In this document: positions 24,088 to 32,877 of the stretch, piece by piece | How positions within the stretch are numbered: the stretch's first letter is position 1 | Layout of the letters: each line of letters starts with the position of its first letter | Assembly (NCBI GenBank): GCA_963730535.1 | Contig: CAVSRU010000002.1 | Span: 186,001-250,000 of the forward strand | Length of the DNA stretch: 64,000 nucleotides | Origin: DASSUW01 sp963730535 | GTDB taxonomy: Bacteria; Actinomycetota; Thermoleophilia; Solirubrobacterales; Solirubrobacteraceae | Direction: 5' to 3' | Position numbers and translations under genes: made by a program | Notes under the pieces: generated by a model | Database searches by the model: none | The model's input: the letters and a program-made list of their open reading frames with translations, nothing else | Told to the model about the DNA's origin: nothing

Positions 24088-24162
24088 ATGACGTGGGTTA
24101 AGCCCAAGTTTGAGATCGTCGAGCTGTGTTCCGAGGTCACGTCGTACGTGTTCCATCGGTAG
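24088..24162 (+). CDS. pqqA: PQQ precursor peptide PqqA
   Basis: 24-residue peptide, MTWVKPKFEIVELCSEVTSY followed by VFHR. The glutamate (residue 16) and tyrosine (residue 20) spaced E-x3-Y are the two side chains that PqqE cross-links to form PQQ. A GGAGG ribosome site lies directly upstream of the ATG. Length and sequence are typical of PqqA. It heads the pqqABCDE operon, 43 nt before pqqB. Confidence 0.96.
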   Translation: MTWVKPKFEIVELCSEVTSYVFHR

Positions 24163-24205
24163 GCGCCTGACGCGCGCCGTCGTCCCCGGCACGCGCTAGG
24201 GCCAC

Positions 24206-25093
24206 GTGCGCGTTCGCGTCCTGGGCTCGGCCGCCGGCGGCGGCTTTCCGCAATGGAACTGCCATTGCGAGACGTGCGAGGCCGCGCGCGCCGGTGAACG
24301 TGCGCGACCGCGGACCCAGTCGTCGCTCGCGATCCGCGGAGACGACGGGCCGTGGTTCCTGGTCAACGCGTCGCCGGACCTCCGTCAGCAGATCGAGTCG
24401 CTCGACGCGCAGGGCGCCGGCGGCGTCCGCGCGGCCCCGATCGCGGGCGTACTGCTGACCGACGCGGAGATCGACCACACCGCCGGACTCCTGCTGCTGC
24501 GCGAGGCGGCGACGCCGGTGCGCGTCTTCGGCGCCGCAGGCGTCGAGCGGGCGCTGACCGACGGGTATCCCGTCCTGCGGATGCTGGAGCGTTACTGCGG
24601 CGCCGAATGGCGGACGCTCGAACCGGAACGGCAGCAACCGCTCGCCGGCTCGAGCCTCGTGGTCGAGGCGTTCGCGACGGGCGGCGACGCCCCGCGCTAT
24701 CTCGGCCCGGACACAGAGCTCGAGGCGAGCGGCTTCATGTTCAGCGACTCCGGCGGCACCGTCACCTATGTCCCCGGGCTCGCCAGGCTGGACGACGGCG
24801 TGGTCGCCCGGCTCGCCGCGAGCGATCTCGTCCTCGTCGACGGGACGTTCTGGCACGACGATGACCTCGCGCGACTGGGCATCTCGGACCGCACGGCGCG
24901 CGACATGGGCCACGCACCCCTCGCGGGCCCCGGCGGGACCCTCGAGCTGCTCGCCGGGCTCGACCGACCGCGCAAGGTGCTCGTCCACATCAACAACACG
25001 AACCCGATCCTGCTGGAGGACTCCCCCGAGCGGGAGCAGGTCGTCCGAGCCGGCGTCGAAGTCGCCTACGATGGCCTTGAGGTAGATCTGTGA
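24206..25093 (+). CDS. pqqB: PqqB, metallo-beta-lactamase-fold PQQ biosynthesis protein
   Basis: 295 residues. It starts VRVLGSAAGGGFPQWNCHC, with the family cysteine/zinc site, followed by SLAIRGDDGPWFLVNASPDLRQQI and LLTDAEIDHTAGLLLLRE. The C-terminal VLVHINNTNPIL is also typical. PqqB is linked to hydroxylation of the cross-linked Glu-Tyr during PQQ synthesis. The GTG start at 24206 is chosen for the conserved N-terminus. A GTGA overlap couples it to pqqC. Confidence 0.95.
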   Translation: MRVRVLGSAAGGGFPQWNCHCETCEAARAGERARPRTQSSLAIRGDDGPWFLVNASPDLRQQIESLDAQGAGGVRAAPIAGVLLTDAEIDHTAGLLLLREAATPVRVFGAAGVERALTDGYPVLRMLERYCGAEWRTLEPERQQPLAGSSLVVEAFATGGDAPRYLGPDTELEASGFMFSDSGGTVTYVPGLARLDDGVVARLAASDLVLVDGTFWHDDDLARLGISDRTARDMGHAPLAGPGGTLELLAGLDRPRKVLVHINNTNPILLEDSPEREQVVRAGVEVAYDGLEVDL

Positions 25094-25767
25094 GCGAGGA
25101 GTTCATCGCACGTCTGCGCGCGCAGGGCACGCGGTACCACAACCTGCACCCGTTCCACGTCCGCATGGACGCCGGGGAGCTCACGCGCGAGGAGCTGCAG
25201 CGCTGGGTCGCCAACCGGTTCTACTACCAGAAGTGCATCCCGTTGAAGGACGCCGCAATCCTGGCGAACTGCCCCGAGATCGCGGTCCGGCGCCAGTGGA
25301 TCCAGCGCATCATCGATCACGACGGAACGGCCGACGGGACGGGCGGCACCGAGTCGTGGCTGCGGCTCGGCGAGGCGCTCGGCGTCACGCGAGACGAGCT
25401 GGCGTCGGAGCGGCGGGTCCTGCCCGCGGTGCGCTACGCAGTCGACGCCTACGTGAACTTCGCGCGCCAGAAGCCCTGGGTCGAGGCGGTTGCGTCATCA
25501 CTCACCGAGCTCTTCGGGCCGTCCGCGATCCGTGTGCGGCTCCAGGCGCTCGAGCGGCATTACCCGTGGATCGACGCTGCGGGGCTCGAGTACTTCCGTA
25601 CACGGCTGGTGCAGGCGCCGCGGGACGCGCAGTACGCGCTCGATCTCACCGTCGAGCACTGCCGAACCCGCGAGCAGCAGGACGCGGCCGTCGCGGCACT
25701 GCGCTTCAAGACCGAGATGCTGTGGGCGCAGCTCGACGCGATCGAGCGCGGGGACACGCAGCCATGA
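25090..25767 (+). CDS. pqqC: pyrroloquinoline-quinone synthase PqqC
   Basis: Helical cofactorless oxidase that closes the ring and oxidises the last intermediate to PQQ. The 225-residue protein has the conserved RYHNLHPFHVRMDAGELT, WVANRFYYQKCIPLKDAAIL and IQRIIDHDGT. Length is normal for a stand-alone PqqC. GTG start at 25090 overlaps pqqB; its stop overlaps the pqqD ATG. Confidence 0.96.
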   Translation: MSEEFIARLRAQGTRYHNLHPFHVRMDAGELTREELQRWVANRFYYQKCIPLKDAAILANCPEIAVRRQWIQRIIDHDGTADGTGGTESWLRLGEALGVTRDELASERRVLPAVRYAVDAYVNFARQKPWVEAVASSLTELFGPSAIRVRLQALERHYPWIDAAGLEYFRTRLVQAPRDAQYALDLTVEHCRTREQQDAAVAALRFKTEMLWAQLDAIERGDTQP

Positions 25768-26024
25768 CGCGGCCTCGCCTGGTCACGGGCGCGCGATTGC
25801 GCTACGACGAGGTGCGCGAGGAACACCTGCTGCTGATCCCCGAGGGCGCCGTGCGGCTCAATGCCACCGCGGCCGACGTGCTCGGGCTGTGCGACGGCGA
25901 GCGGTCGCTCGACGACATCGTCGACGCGCTCTCGGCGCGCTACGAGGGAGCCGACGTCCGCGACGACGTCCTCGAGCTGGTCGACGCGATGGCTCAGAGA
26001 GGACTCGTGGTCGATGCCGCCTAG
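25764..26024 (+). CDS. pqqD: PqqD, PqqA-binding chaperone
   Basis: 86-residue PqqD that binds PqqA and presents it to PqqE. Family pattern: LVTGARLRYDEVREEHLLL, then PEGAVRLNATAADVLGLCDGE and IVDALSARYEG. The ATG at 25764 makes an ATGA overlap with pqqC. Its last 11 nt overlap pqqE, consistent with tight co-translation of the two partners. Confidence 0.94.
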   Translation: MTRPRLVTGARLRYDEVREEHLLLIPEGAVRLNATAADVLGLCDGERSLDDIVDALSARYEGADVRDDVLELVDAMAQRGLVVDAA

Positions 26025-27111
26025 ACCGTCCACGCTGATCGCCGAGCTCTCCTACCAGTGCCCGCTGCACTGCCCGTACTGCTCGAACCCGCTCGACATC
26101 GGCGGCGAGAAGTACCGGGCCGAGCTCGAGACCGAGCACTGGATCCGCACGTTCGGGGAGGCGCGGCGGCTCGGCGTCCTTCAGCTCGCGCTCACGGGCG
26201 GCGAGCCGATGCTGCGCCGCGATCTCGACGAGCTCTGCGCCGCCGCGCGCAACGCGGGCCTGTACTCGTCGCTCATCACGGCCGGCACCCTGTTCACGCG
26301 CGCGCGGGCCGAGGCGCTCAAGGCGGCCGGGCTCGACCACGTGCAGATCTCGATCCAGAGCCCGGACCCCGCGGACAACGACCGCATCGCGGGCAACCGG
26401 TCGTTCGAGAAGAAGATCGCGGCAGCGCGCTGGGCCAGGGAGATCGACTTCCCGCTGACGATCAACTGCGTCCTGCACCGCCACAACCTCGATCGCATCG
26501 AGGAGCTGCTCGATCTCGCGCTCCAGCTCGGCGCGCAACGGCTCGAGCTCGCCAATACGCAGTACTACGGCTGGGCGGTCCCGAACCAGGCCGCGCTCAT
26601 GCCGTCGCAGGCGCAGCTCCGGCGAGGGGAGGAGGCCGTCCAGCGCTTCCGTGAGCGGGTCGGTCCGAAGGTCGATGTCCTCTGGGTGCTGCCCGACTTC
26701 TATGAGGAGCTGCCGAAGCCGTGCATGGGCGGCTGGGGGCGGACGGCGATCGTGGTCGCCCCGAACGGCGATGTGTTGCCCTGCCAGGCCGCGTCGACGA
26801 TTCCCGGGCTCGAGTTCGCCAATGTCCGCGACCGCCGGCTGGAGTGGATCTGGACCGAGTCCGACGCGTTCGCGCGCTTCCGCGGGACCAACTGGATGCA
26901 GGAGCCCTGCCGCTCGTGCCCGCTCGGCCGGCAGGAGGAGGATTTCGGCGGCTGCCGCTGCCAGGCGCTGCGTCTCACGGGCGACGCGGCGGCCACGGAT
27001 CCGGTCTGCCGGTTCTCGCCGCATCACGACCACGTCGTCGCGGCGCGCGAGCCGGTGCAGACGGACGAGTTCCTCTATCGCACGATGAAGCGGCCTCGCG
27101 TTCCCTCTTAG
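26014..27111 (+). CDS. pqqE: PqqE, radical SAM PqqA cross-linking enzyme
   Basis: Radical SAM/SPASM enzyme of 365 residues that links the Glu and Tyr side chains of PqqA. The SAM-cluster cysteines lie in CPLHCPYCSNP, followed by LALTGGEPMLRRDL. The SPASM cysteines are in KPCMGGWG, VLPCQAA, EPCRSCPLG and GGCRCQ. The start ATG at 26014 overlaps pqqD by 11 nt and places the cluster close to the N-terminus, as expected. The 3' end overlaps the convergent regulator gene by 4 nt. Confidence 0.96.
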   Translation: MPPRPSTLIAELSYQCPLHCPYCSNPLDIGGEKYRAELETEHWIRTFGEARRLGVLQLALTGGEPMLRRDLDELCAAARNAGLYSSLITAGTLFTRARAEALKAAGLDHVQISIQSPDPADNDRIAGNRSFEKKIAAARWAREIDFPLTINCVLHRHNLDRIEELLDLALQLGAQRLELANTQYYGWAVPNQAALMPSQAQLRRGEEAVQRFRERVGPKVDVLWVLPDFYEELPKPCMGGWGRTAIVVAPNGDVLPCQAASTIPGLEFANVRDRRLEWIWTESDAFARFRGTNWMQEPCRSCPLGRQEEDFGGCRCQALRLTGDAAATDPVCRFSPHHDHVVAAREPVQTDEFLYRTMKRPRVPS

Positions 27112-28508
27112 AGCCCCAGCGCGCGCCGCACGGCCGGCACGTTGCGGCGGGACACGGGCACCGCCTCGCGCGCCGCGCCGTCCATGATCAGCGACAGCTC
27201 GGCCCTGGCCCCGCGGTCGACCGCGCGAACGCAGGACAGGTTGACGAGGAACCGCCGATGGACGCGCAGGAACTCGCCGCCGGCGAGCTCATCCTCGAGC
27301 TTGTCGATGCCACCTACCGCGGCCTGGAGGCGGCCTTCGTCGGTCACGAGCCAGACGGCGTTGCCGTCCGCCTCCGCGTATCGGACCTCGGGCCGGTGTA
27401 GAAGGACCATCCGATCGCCGCTCACGCCCACGACGCGCGCCGGGCGGCTCATTACGGGCTCCGGCCGCTCGTGGTCGATCGCGTCACCGGGTTCGGCTCC
27501 GAACAGCGCAAGCGTCCCGATGGGCTGGTCGGCGAGGAAGACGGGGCGCAGGGTGATCCGGCACGGCTCGCTGCTGAGCTCGGTCACGACGTGTGTGGAG
27601 CCGACCCAGCCGTGGTCGTGACGCGCCTGCTTGATCGCGTGGCGCGCGAGGCCCCCGAGGTTCAGGCCCGGTTGCCAGCGGACCGCGGGATCCAGTGCCG
27701 GGACCCGCGCCGGGACGCCGAGGAAGAGGCTTGCCCCCTCGTCGGCGATCACGACCTTGCCGCTTGCGTCTAGGGCGGCGAGCGCCTGCCCGGACCGCGC
27801 TCGTGTCTGACCGAATGCCGCGGCCAGCTCGGCGCCGCTGTCGCGGGCCCGCTGACGCAGGCCCGCGCCTGCGCTGCCGACTGCCCTGGAGAGCCACCCC
27901 GCCGCCTCGGGCGGAAGGTGGGCGCGCCAGGTCGAGACGTCGAGTACCGCGACGGCCTCGCGCGTCACGGCGTCGCGAACGGCCACGCCGGCACAGACCC
28001 ACTCGTCGAACCCCGTGCACCAGTGCTCGGGCCCGCTGATCAGCACCGCTCCGGGTGCCTCGAGCGCCGTGCCCATCCCGTTCGTGCCGGTCGCCCACTC
28101 CGACCAGCACGACCAGGGTGCCATGTTGCTGTCCCGCGCGCGACCGAGCGTCTCCTTGTCGCCTTGGACGGTCAGGATCCGACCCGCGGCGTCGGTGACG
28201 GTGACGACGCCGCCGACGCTCTCGACGTCCTTCGCGATCGACGCCGCGGCACCGCCGAGCTGCGCGAAGACGATCTCGTGCTCGAGCGTGTGCTCGGTCG
28301 AGGGCTCCTCCTGCGCTGACGCGGGCGGTGCCATGGTCAGGCCCGGGTCGACGTGGTATTGCTCGCGGCACCGATACCACGATGTCGCCACCTCGGGCCG
28401 GACCCCACGGACACGGTCGTCCCCCGCGAGGAACCGTTCACGCGCTGTTGTCACCGCTTGGTAGCGCTCCGCGTCGGTGATCCGGTGGCGCCTTGCGGTC
28501 TTGCTCAT
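27108..28508 (-). CDS. GAF-domain regulator with LytTR DNA-binding domain
   Basis: 466-residue transcription regulator. The N-terminal part (about 1-230) resembles the sensory region of AcoR-type activators: EVATSWYRCREQY, a GAF region with GGVVTVTDAAGRIL, and WATGTNGMGTALE. The middle continues as a PAS-like segment. Residues about 370-466 form a LytTR DNA-binding domain (VWLVTDEGRL, GGEFLRVHRRFLVNL, VPVSRRNVPAVRRAL) where AcoR has an AAA+ and Fis domain. It is convergent with pqqE. AcoR relatives respond to alcohol or acetoin metabolism, so control of the dehydrogenase/PQQ genes is a reasonable inference. Confidence 0.8.
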   Translation of the reverse strand: MSKTARRHRITDAERYQAVTTARERFLAGDDRVRGVRPEVATSWYRCREQYHVDPGLTMAPPASAQEEPSTEHTLEHEIVFAQLGGAAASIAKDVESVGGVVTVTDAAGRILTVQGDKETLGRARDSNMAPWSCWSEWATGTNGMGTALEAPGAVLISGPEHWCTGFDEWVCAGVAVRDAVTREAVAVLDVSTWRAHLPPEAAGWLSRAVGSAGAGLRQRARDSGAELAAAFGQTRARSGQALAALDASGKVVIADEGASLFLGVPARVPALDPAVRWQPGLNLGGLARHAIKQARHDHGWVGSTHVVTELSSEPCRITLRPVFLADQPIGTLALFGAEPGDAIDHERPEPVMSRPARVVGVSGDRMVLLHRPEVRYAEADGNAVWLVTDEGRLQAAVGGIDKLEDELAGGEFLRVHRRFLVNLSCVRAVDRGARAELSLIMDGAAREAVPVSRRNVPAVRRALGL

Positions 28509-29128
28509 GCGCGTGGCGAAGGTCGACGGTGTACGACGACGACTTGAGCCGAGTCTCGCGCTGCACGCGCACGTACGCCTGCGCGGCCATTTTCGCGTGG
28601 CGGGTCGCCGCGCGCCACGGCAGGGTCGACGTCCTCGAAATGGCGCGCCCAGTCGCTCCTTCGAACGGCGTCCAGCCCGTGCCGGTCCGGTGCCACGGGA
28701 CGAATCGTACCCGGCTTTCTTGTTCGCAAAATGGAAGGCCGCGAGGGGCAGGCGGCCTACGAAGGTCCGAGAAAAGGTCGATCGTGGGGTTGGCCCGTCC
28801 GCCGGGAAATTGCGGCGGGTGGTGACGCGGCTCTCGCTGACACCGGCGTGGCCGTATCGTCATGCCGCCAGCACGCTGCGCCTTGGATGCGGCCGCTCTT
28901 GGGAGACCACCCAGCGGCGAGCGCGACGCGGTTCGTCCGCCAAGCCGTTTGCGCGCGGGTTGATCCCAGGCGACGGGCGTTGGCGGCTCCCGCCGATCAG
29001 AGGCGCGACATGGAAGCGCCGCGGAAGCGCTGGACCGCGACGCCGGGTAGCAGCGGGTCGGGACGGCAGCCGCCGAAACGCTCCGGTTGCAGGGCATTTC
29101 ACACAGCCGGCAACGGGCGGCAGCAGTC
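28509..29128. other. 620-nt gene-free stretch before the tRNA remnant
   Basis: No convincing coding sequence on either strand; open frames are arginine-rich readings of GC-rich DNA. The first about 200 nt form the upstream region of the GAF-LytTR gene. Near 29012-29028 there are two GGAAGC words 11 nt apart, and from 29000 to 29128 the sequence resembles the stretch 35110-35235 upstream of the second tRNA remnant, including GCAGGGnATTTC. It may be the eroded end of an integrase-type gene. Confidence 0.4.
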
Positions 29129-29179
29129 CGCGCGTTGATGGTAATGAAGGGGTCGCCGGTTCGAGTCCGGCAGAGGGCT
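29129..29179 (+). repeat. tRNA-Thr(GGT) 3'-half, direct repeat copy 1
   Basis: From 29139 the sequence reads like a threonine tRNA from base 33 on: TGGTAA (U33, anticodon GGU, A37, A38), stem TGAAG, five-base variable loop GGGTC, T-arm GCCGG-TTCGAGT-CCGGC, acceptor strand AGAGGGC and discriminator T. The 5' half is absent. The same 51 nt recur at 35236-35286 with one mismatch. This is the usual footprint of site-specific integration at a tRNA 3' end. Not a functional tRNA. Confidence 0.75.
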
Positions 29180-29188
29180 TCTCGGGAA

Positions 29189-29206
29189 CCCGCCGCAAAC
29201 GGCGGG
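29189..29206 (+). terminator. hairpin after the tRNA remnant
   Basis: Seven-base-pair stem CCCGCCG/CGGCGGG with a CAAA loop, 9 nt past the tRNA-like 3' end, followed by CTTCGTCG. It resembles a tRNA terminator, but the T-run is weak. It is absent after the second copy. Confidence 0.5.
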
Positions 29207-29381
29207 CTTCGTCGTTCAGGGCCGCTTCGTTGCCGGGCCGCATGGGCCGCTGTGGAAGCGTTTGGAAGCAGTCTTGACGCGGCAGCCTGTTGCCGTTCGT
29301 CGCGGACCGTCGGCGCGGGGTCTCATGAGCTCGAGGACGTCGGCTTGTCGTGTGGGCTGTGTCCTGGCGGGTTCAGGGGCG

Positions 29382-30340
29382 TTATGCGGGGCTGTCGGCT
29401 GGTCGAGGGGCCAGCTTGCGAGCACCGTGCGCGGCGATCGCACCGGCCGTCACGCGGATGGCGGCGTCGAGCGTGGCGGCCACGAGGCGCTCGCGGCCGG
29501 GTGAGAGGCGGCCGGTGCCGCAGGTGGGCGTGACGAGACTCGCGGCGGCGACGTCGGCCGCCGGCGGGCCAAGGCTCGCGATCGCGGCGGCCAGCCGGGC
29601 GCACGCGGTCGCAGTGTCGCCAGGGGAAACAGGGTCGATCGCTCCCCAGGCGATGCGTCCGCCACGCGCGAGCAGGCGAGTGATCACGGGCCGGGCGGGC
29701 GGTGGAACATGATCGCGGGCGAGGTCGTAGAAGAGGAGGTCGGGGTCGGCACCGTCGACGAGCGCCCATGGGACGGTGCCGCAGATGTGCAGGCCCCACG
29801 CTGCGGCGGACGCGAACCGCAGGGCGTCCCACACGGTGACATCGCGGGCGGTCACGCCGAGCTGAGCGAGCCCGGGCTCGTCGACGAGCAGCAGCGCATC
29901 GAGACCGAGCTCGCGCAGTGCGACGATCTGCTCGCGGACGCTGACCGCGAGCCAGCGGGCGATCTCGCCCGCGAGCGCGACGATTTCGCGTCCAGCGCCC
30001 CGGCGCCTTCCGGAGCGCTCGAGCGCGCACGCGAGCGTCAGCGGACCCGTCACCTGGAGCTTGACGACGCGGTGCAGCGGCGGGCGTGCGGCGACCTCGG
30101 ACGCGAAGGCGTCCCAGGCGGCGGGGCGCTGGCGGTCGCGGTCCGGGTTCCAGCCGCATCCGGTAGGGTCGGCGCCGAGCCACTCGCGGATCATGTCGCC
30201 GTCGAGCCGGGGAAGTTGCGGGCAGAACGGGACGGTGTAGGCCCGGGCGGCATGCGCGGCCGGCCTCGGTCGGCGAGGGTGAACGGCAGGCTCCCCACGC
30301 CGGTTGTGGCCAGCGGCGGGAGGCGTCGCAGCGCGTTCAT
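29382..30340 (-). pseudogene. MetE-like UROD-domain protein, frameshifted
   Basis: Relative of the short actinobacterial methionine synthase (MetE C-terminal/UROD-like barrel). The start MNALRRLPPLATTGVGSLPF is followed after a one-base shift near 30270 by RAYTVPFCPQLPRLDGDMI, then KLQVTGPLTLACAL, ALLLVDEPGLAQLG, WGLHICGTVPWAL and LVTPTCGTGRL. The zinc-site pattern H-x-C and a late Cys are kept. The ATG overlaps the metE stop as ATGA, so the two formed an operon. A second, shorter piece of the same kind of gene lies at 34318-34500. One clear frameshift is seen; the rest is intact, so sequencing error cannot be excluded. Confidence 0.7.
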
Positions 30341-32629
30341 GCCGGGACCGCCGCGCGGCGGCGCTGGGCGGCGGTGACGAGGTTGCGCAGGGCGAGCCGG
30401 GTCTCGTCCCAGGCCCGGGTCTTGAGTCCGCAATCCGGGTTGACCCACAGCCGCTCGCGCGCGATGCGCTGCTCGGCGGCGGCGAGCAGCCGCTCGATCT
30501 CGTCGGTCGACGGGACGCGCGGCGAGTGGATGTCGTAGACGCCCGGGCCGATCTGGGCCGGGATACTCGAAATCGCTCGAAGGCGTCGAGCAGCTCCATG
30601 CCCGAGCGCGAGGCCTCGATCGAGATCACGTCGGCATCGAGGCGCGCGATGTGCTCGATCATCTCGCCGAACTCCGAGTAGCACATGTGGGTGTGGATCT
30701 GGGTGCGGCGGCGGCGGGCGCCGACGGTCAGGCGGAAGCAATCGATCGCCCAGCGCAGGTAGTCGGTCCTGGTCGGCGCGCCGGAGCGGCAGGCCCTCGC
30801 GCAGCGCGGCCTCGTCGACCTGGATAATCGCGTGCGCCGGCCGCTTCGAGGTCGCGGACCTCGTCCCTGTATGGCGAGCGCGATCTGCGTGCACGTCTCG
30901 CTGCGCGGCTGGTCGTCGCGCACGAACGACCACTGCAGGATCGTCACCGGCCCGGTGAGCATGCCCTTCATCGGCCGCTCGGTGCAGCGACTGCGCGTAC
31001 TGCCACCAGCGCGACGGTCATCGGCGCTCGGCCGCGCGACGTCGCCGAACAGGATCGGCGGCTTGACGCAGCGGCTGCCGTAGGACTGCACCCAGCCGTG
31101 CTGGCGAGAACGCGAACCCGTCGAGCTGCTCGCCGAAGTACTCGACCATGTCGTTGCGCTCGGGCTCGCCGTGCACGAGCACGTCGAGCGCCGAGCGCCT
31201 CCTGCTCGCGCACGACCGCGTCGATCTGCCGCTGCGAGGAACCGCTCGTACTCCGCCGCGGCCGATCAGCCCCTGCCGCGCGCGCCGGCGCGGCGTCGCG
31301 GATCTCGCGCGTCTGCGGGAACGACCCGATCGTCGTGGTCGGGAGCTCCGGCAGCCCGAGCGCGCGCGGCCTGCGCCGCGCGGCGCTCGTCGAGCGGCGT
31401 GTCGCGCGTCGTAGTCGCGCGGCGGCGAGCGCGGCGACGCGCCCGCGCACCGCGGCTCGTTCGTGCGCGCCGAGGCCGCGGCGGGCCGCGGCGCGGCGCG
31501 CGGGCCGGCGCGAGCAGCTCGTCGCGCGTCGCCGCGGTCGGCCGCGACCAGCGCGCGGCGAGCAGCGTCGAGCTCGGCGAGCTTCTCATCGGCGAACGCG
31601 AGCCACGACGCGCAGCTCGGGGTCGAGCGTGCGTCTCGCGCGCTGCGTTGTAGGGCACGTGCAGCAGCGAGCACGACGGCGCGATCGTCAGGCGGTCGCG
31701 CGCCGATTGTCGCGACCACGCGGTCGAGCCGGTCGAGCGCGATGTCGACGTCGGCCGCCCAGACGTTGCGGCCGTCGACCACGCCCGCGCGACAGGCGGT
31801 GCGCGGCGGGCAGCGCCGGCGAGCACGGCGTCGAGCTCGCTCCGGCGCGCGCACGAGGTCGACGTGCAGCTCGGCGAGCCGGCAGCGCGGCGGACGCGCG
31901 CGAGCGCTGCGTCGTCGAGCGCCGCCGAAGTACGTGGCCAGGCACACGCTCGGCGCGTCCGTCGCACAGCGCGCTCGTAGGCGCGCGGCGAACGCGTCGC
32001 AGCTCCTCGGCGTCGCGGTCGAGCACCAAGCACGGCTCGTCGAGCTGGACCTCCGTCGCGCCCGCGGCCGCGAGGCGCGCGAGTAACTCCTCGTATACGG
32101 CGGTCAGCTCCGGCAGCAGCGCGCAGGCGGATCCGGCGTCGCCCTTGGTCAGCAGCAGCAGCGACAGCGGCCCGAGCACGCACCGGCCGCGGCTCGAGGC
32201 CGAGCTCGCGCGCCTCGCGCGAGGTGCGGCGAGCCAGCTCGCCGGCGTCGAGCCCAAACGGCGCGTCGTCGGCGAGCTCGGGGACGAGGTAGTGGTAGTT
32301 GGTGTCGAACCACTTGGTCATCTCGAGCGGTCGCACGCCGTCGGCGCCACGGCAGGCCGCGAAGCGGTCGGCGCCGCGATGCCGCGGCGCGACGACCCCG
32401 GCCATGGCGGCGGCGTCGAGCACATGGTCGTAAAGCGCGAAGTCGCCGACGGGGAGCATCGTCGATCCCGGCGTGTGCCGCCGCCGACAGGTTGGTTGCG
32501 CGCAGATCGCGCGCGACCGACGTCGAGCTCGTCGGCCGACGCTCGCCCGGCCGAGTGGTCCTCGAGCGCGAACTTGAGCTCGCGGTCTGCTCCGATGCGG
32601 GGAAAGCCCAGCACGGCGGTGCGTGCCAT
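30337..32629 (-). pseudogene. metE: cobalamin-independent methionine synthase metE, multiply frameshifted
   Basis: Full-length MetE is recognisable but scattered over all three minus frames. Pieces in order: MARTAVLGFPRIGADRELKF at 32629, RDLRATNLSAAAHAGID, MTKWFDTNYHYLVPEL, VLGPLSLLLLTKGD, ATEVQLDEPCLVLD, CLATYFGG, VDGRNVWAADVDIALDRL, LPTTTIGSFPQTREIR, ERNDMVEYFGEQLDGFAF, KGMLTGPVTILQWSFVRDD, THMCYSEFGEMI and the end AQIGPGVYDIHSPRVPS. More than ten frame changes are needed. The gene would convert homocysteine to methionine without B12. A cobalamin riboswitch lies upstream and AAAGGAG precedes the ATG. Confidence 0.88.
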
Positions 32630-32689
32630 GCGTCCGTCTCCTTTGCCGGCGGCCCGATCGCGAGGCCGCGATTTGTCGGACCCGCCGGC

Positions 32690-32850
32690 CGTGGGCCGAC
32701 GGGAAGTCGACAGGTCTTCGGGCTCGGATGCATCGGATCGGGCCGCCTTCCCGGACACGTCGTCCAGTGGCCTATTGCCGTCTCCGCATCCCTACCGCTG
32801 CGCGCCAGCTCCGGCGTTCGACCGGATTCCCTGGCCCCGGACGGGGGCGA
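32690..32850 (-). promoter_or_regulatory. cobalamin riboswitch upstream of metE
   Basis: Read on the minus strand, the element has the B12-riboswitch landmarks in order: GGGAATCCGGTCGAACGCCGG, GCTGGCGCGCAGCGGTA, GCCACTGG, CGGGAAGGCGG and the 3' block GAGCCCGAAGACCTGTCGAC. It ends about 65 nt before the metE start. B12 riboswitches classically shut off metE when cobalamin is available. End points are approximate. Confidence 0.85.
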
Positions 32851-32877
32851 ATCGACTTCGCCGCGGACGATACCGGC

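Noticed and set aside
29129..29206. Functional tRNA-Thr
   Set aside because: Only bases from U33 to the discriminator are present; no acceptor 5' strand, D-arm or 5' anticodon stem precedes it. The same holds at 35236.
28477..29277. Plus-strand open frame across the region before the tRNA remnant
   Set aside because: Arginine-rich, no domain, and it runs through the tRNA-like repeat; an artefact of high GC.
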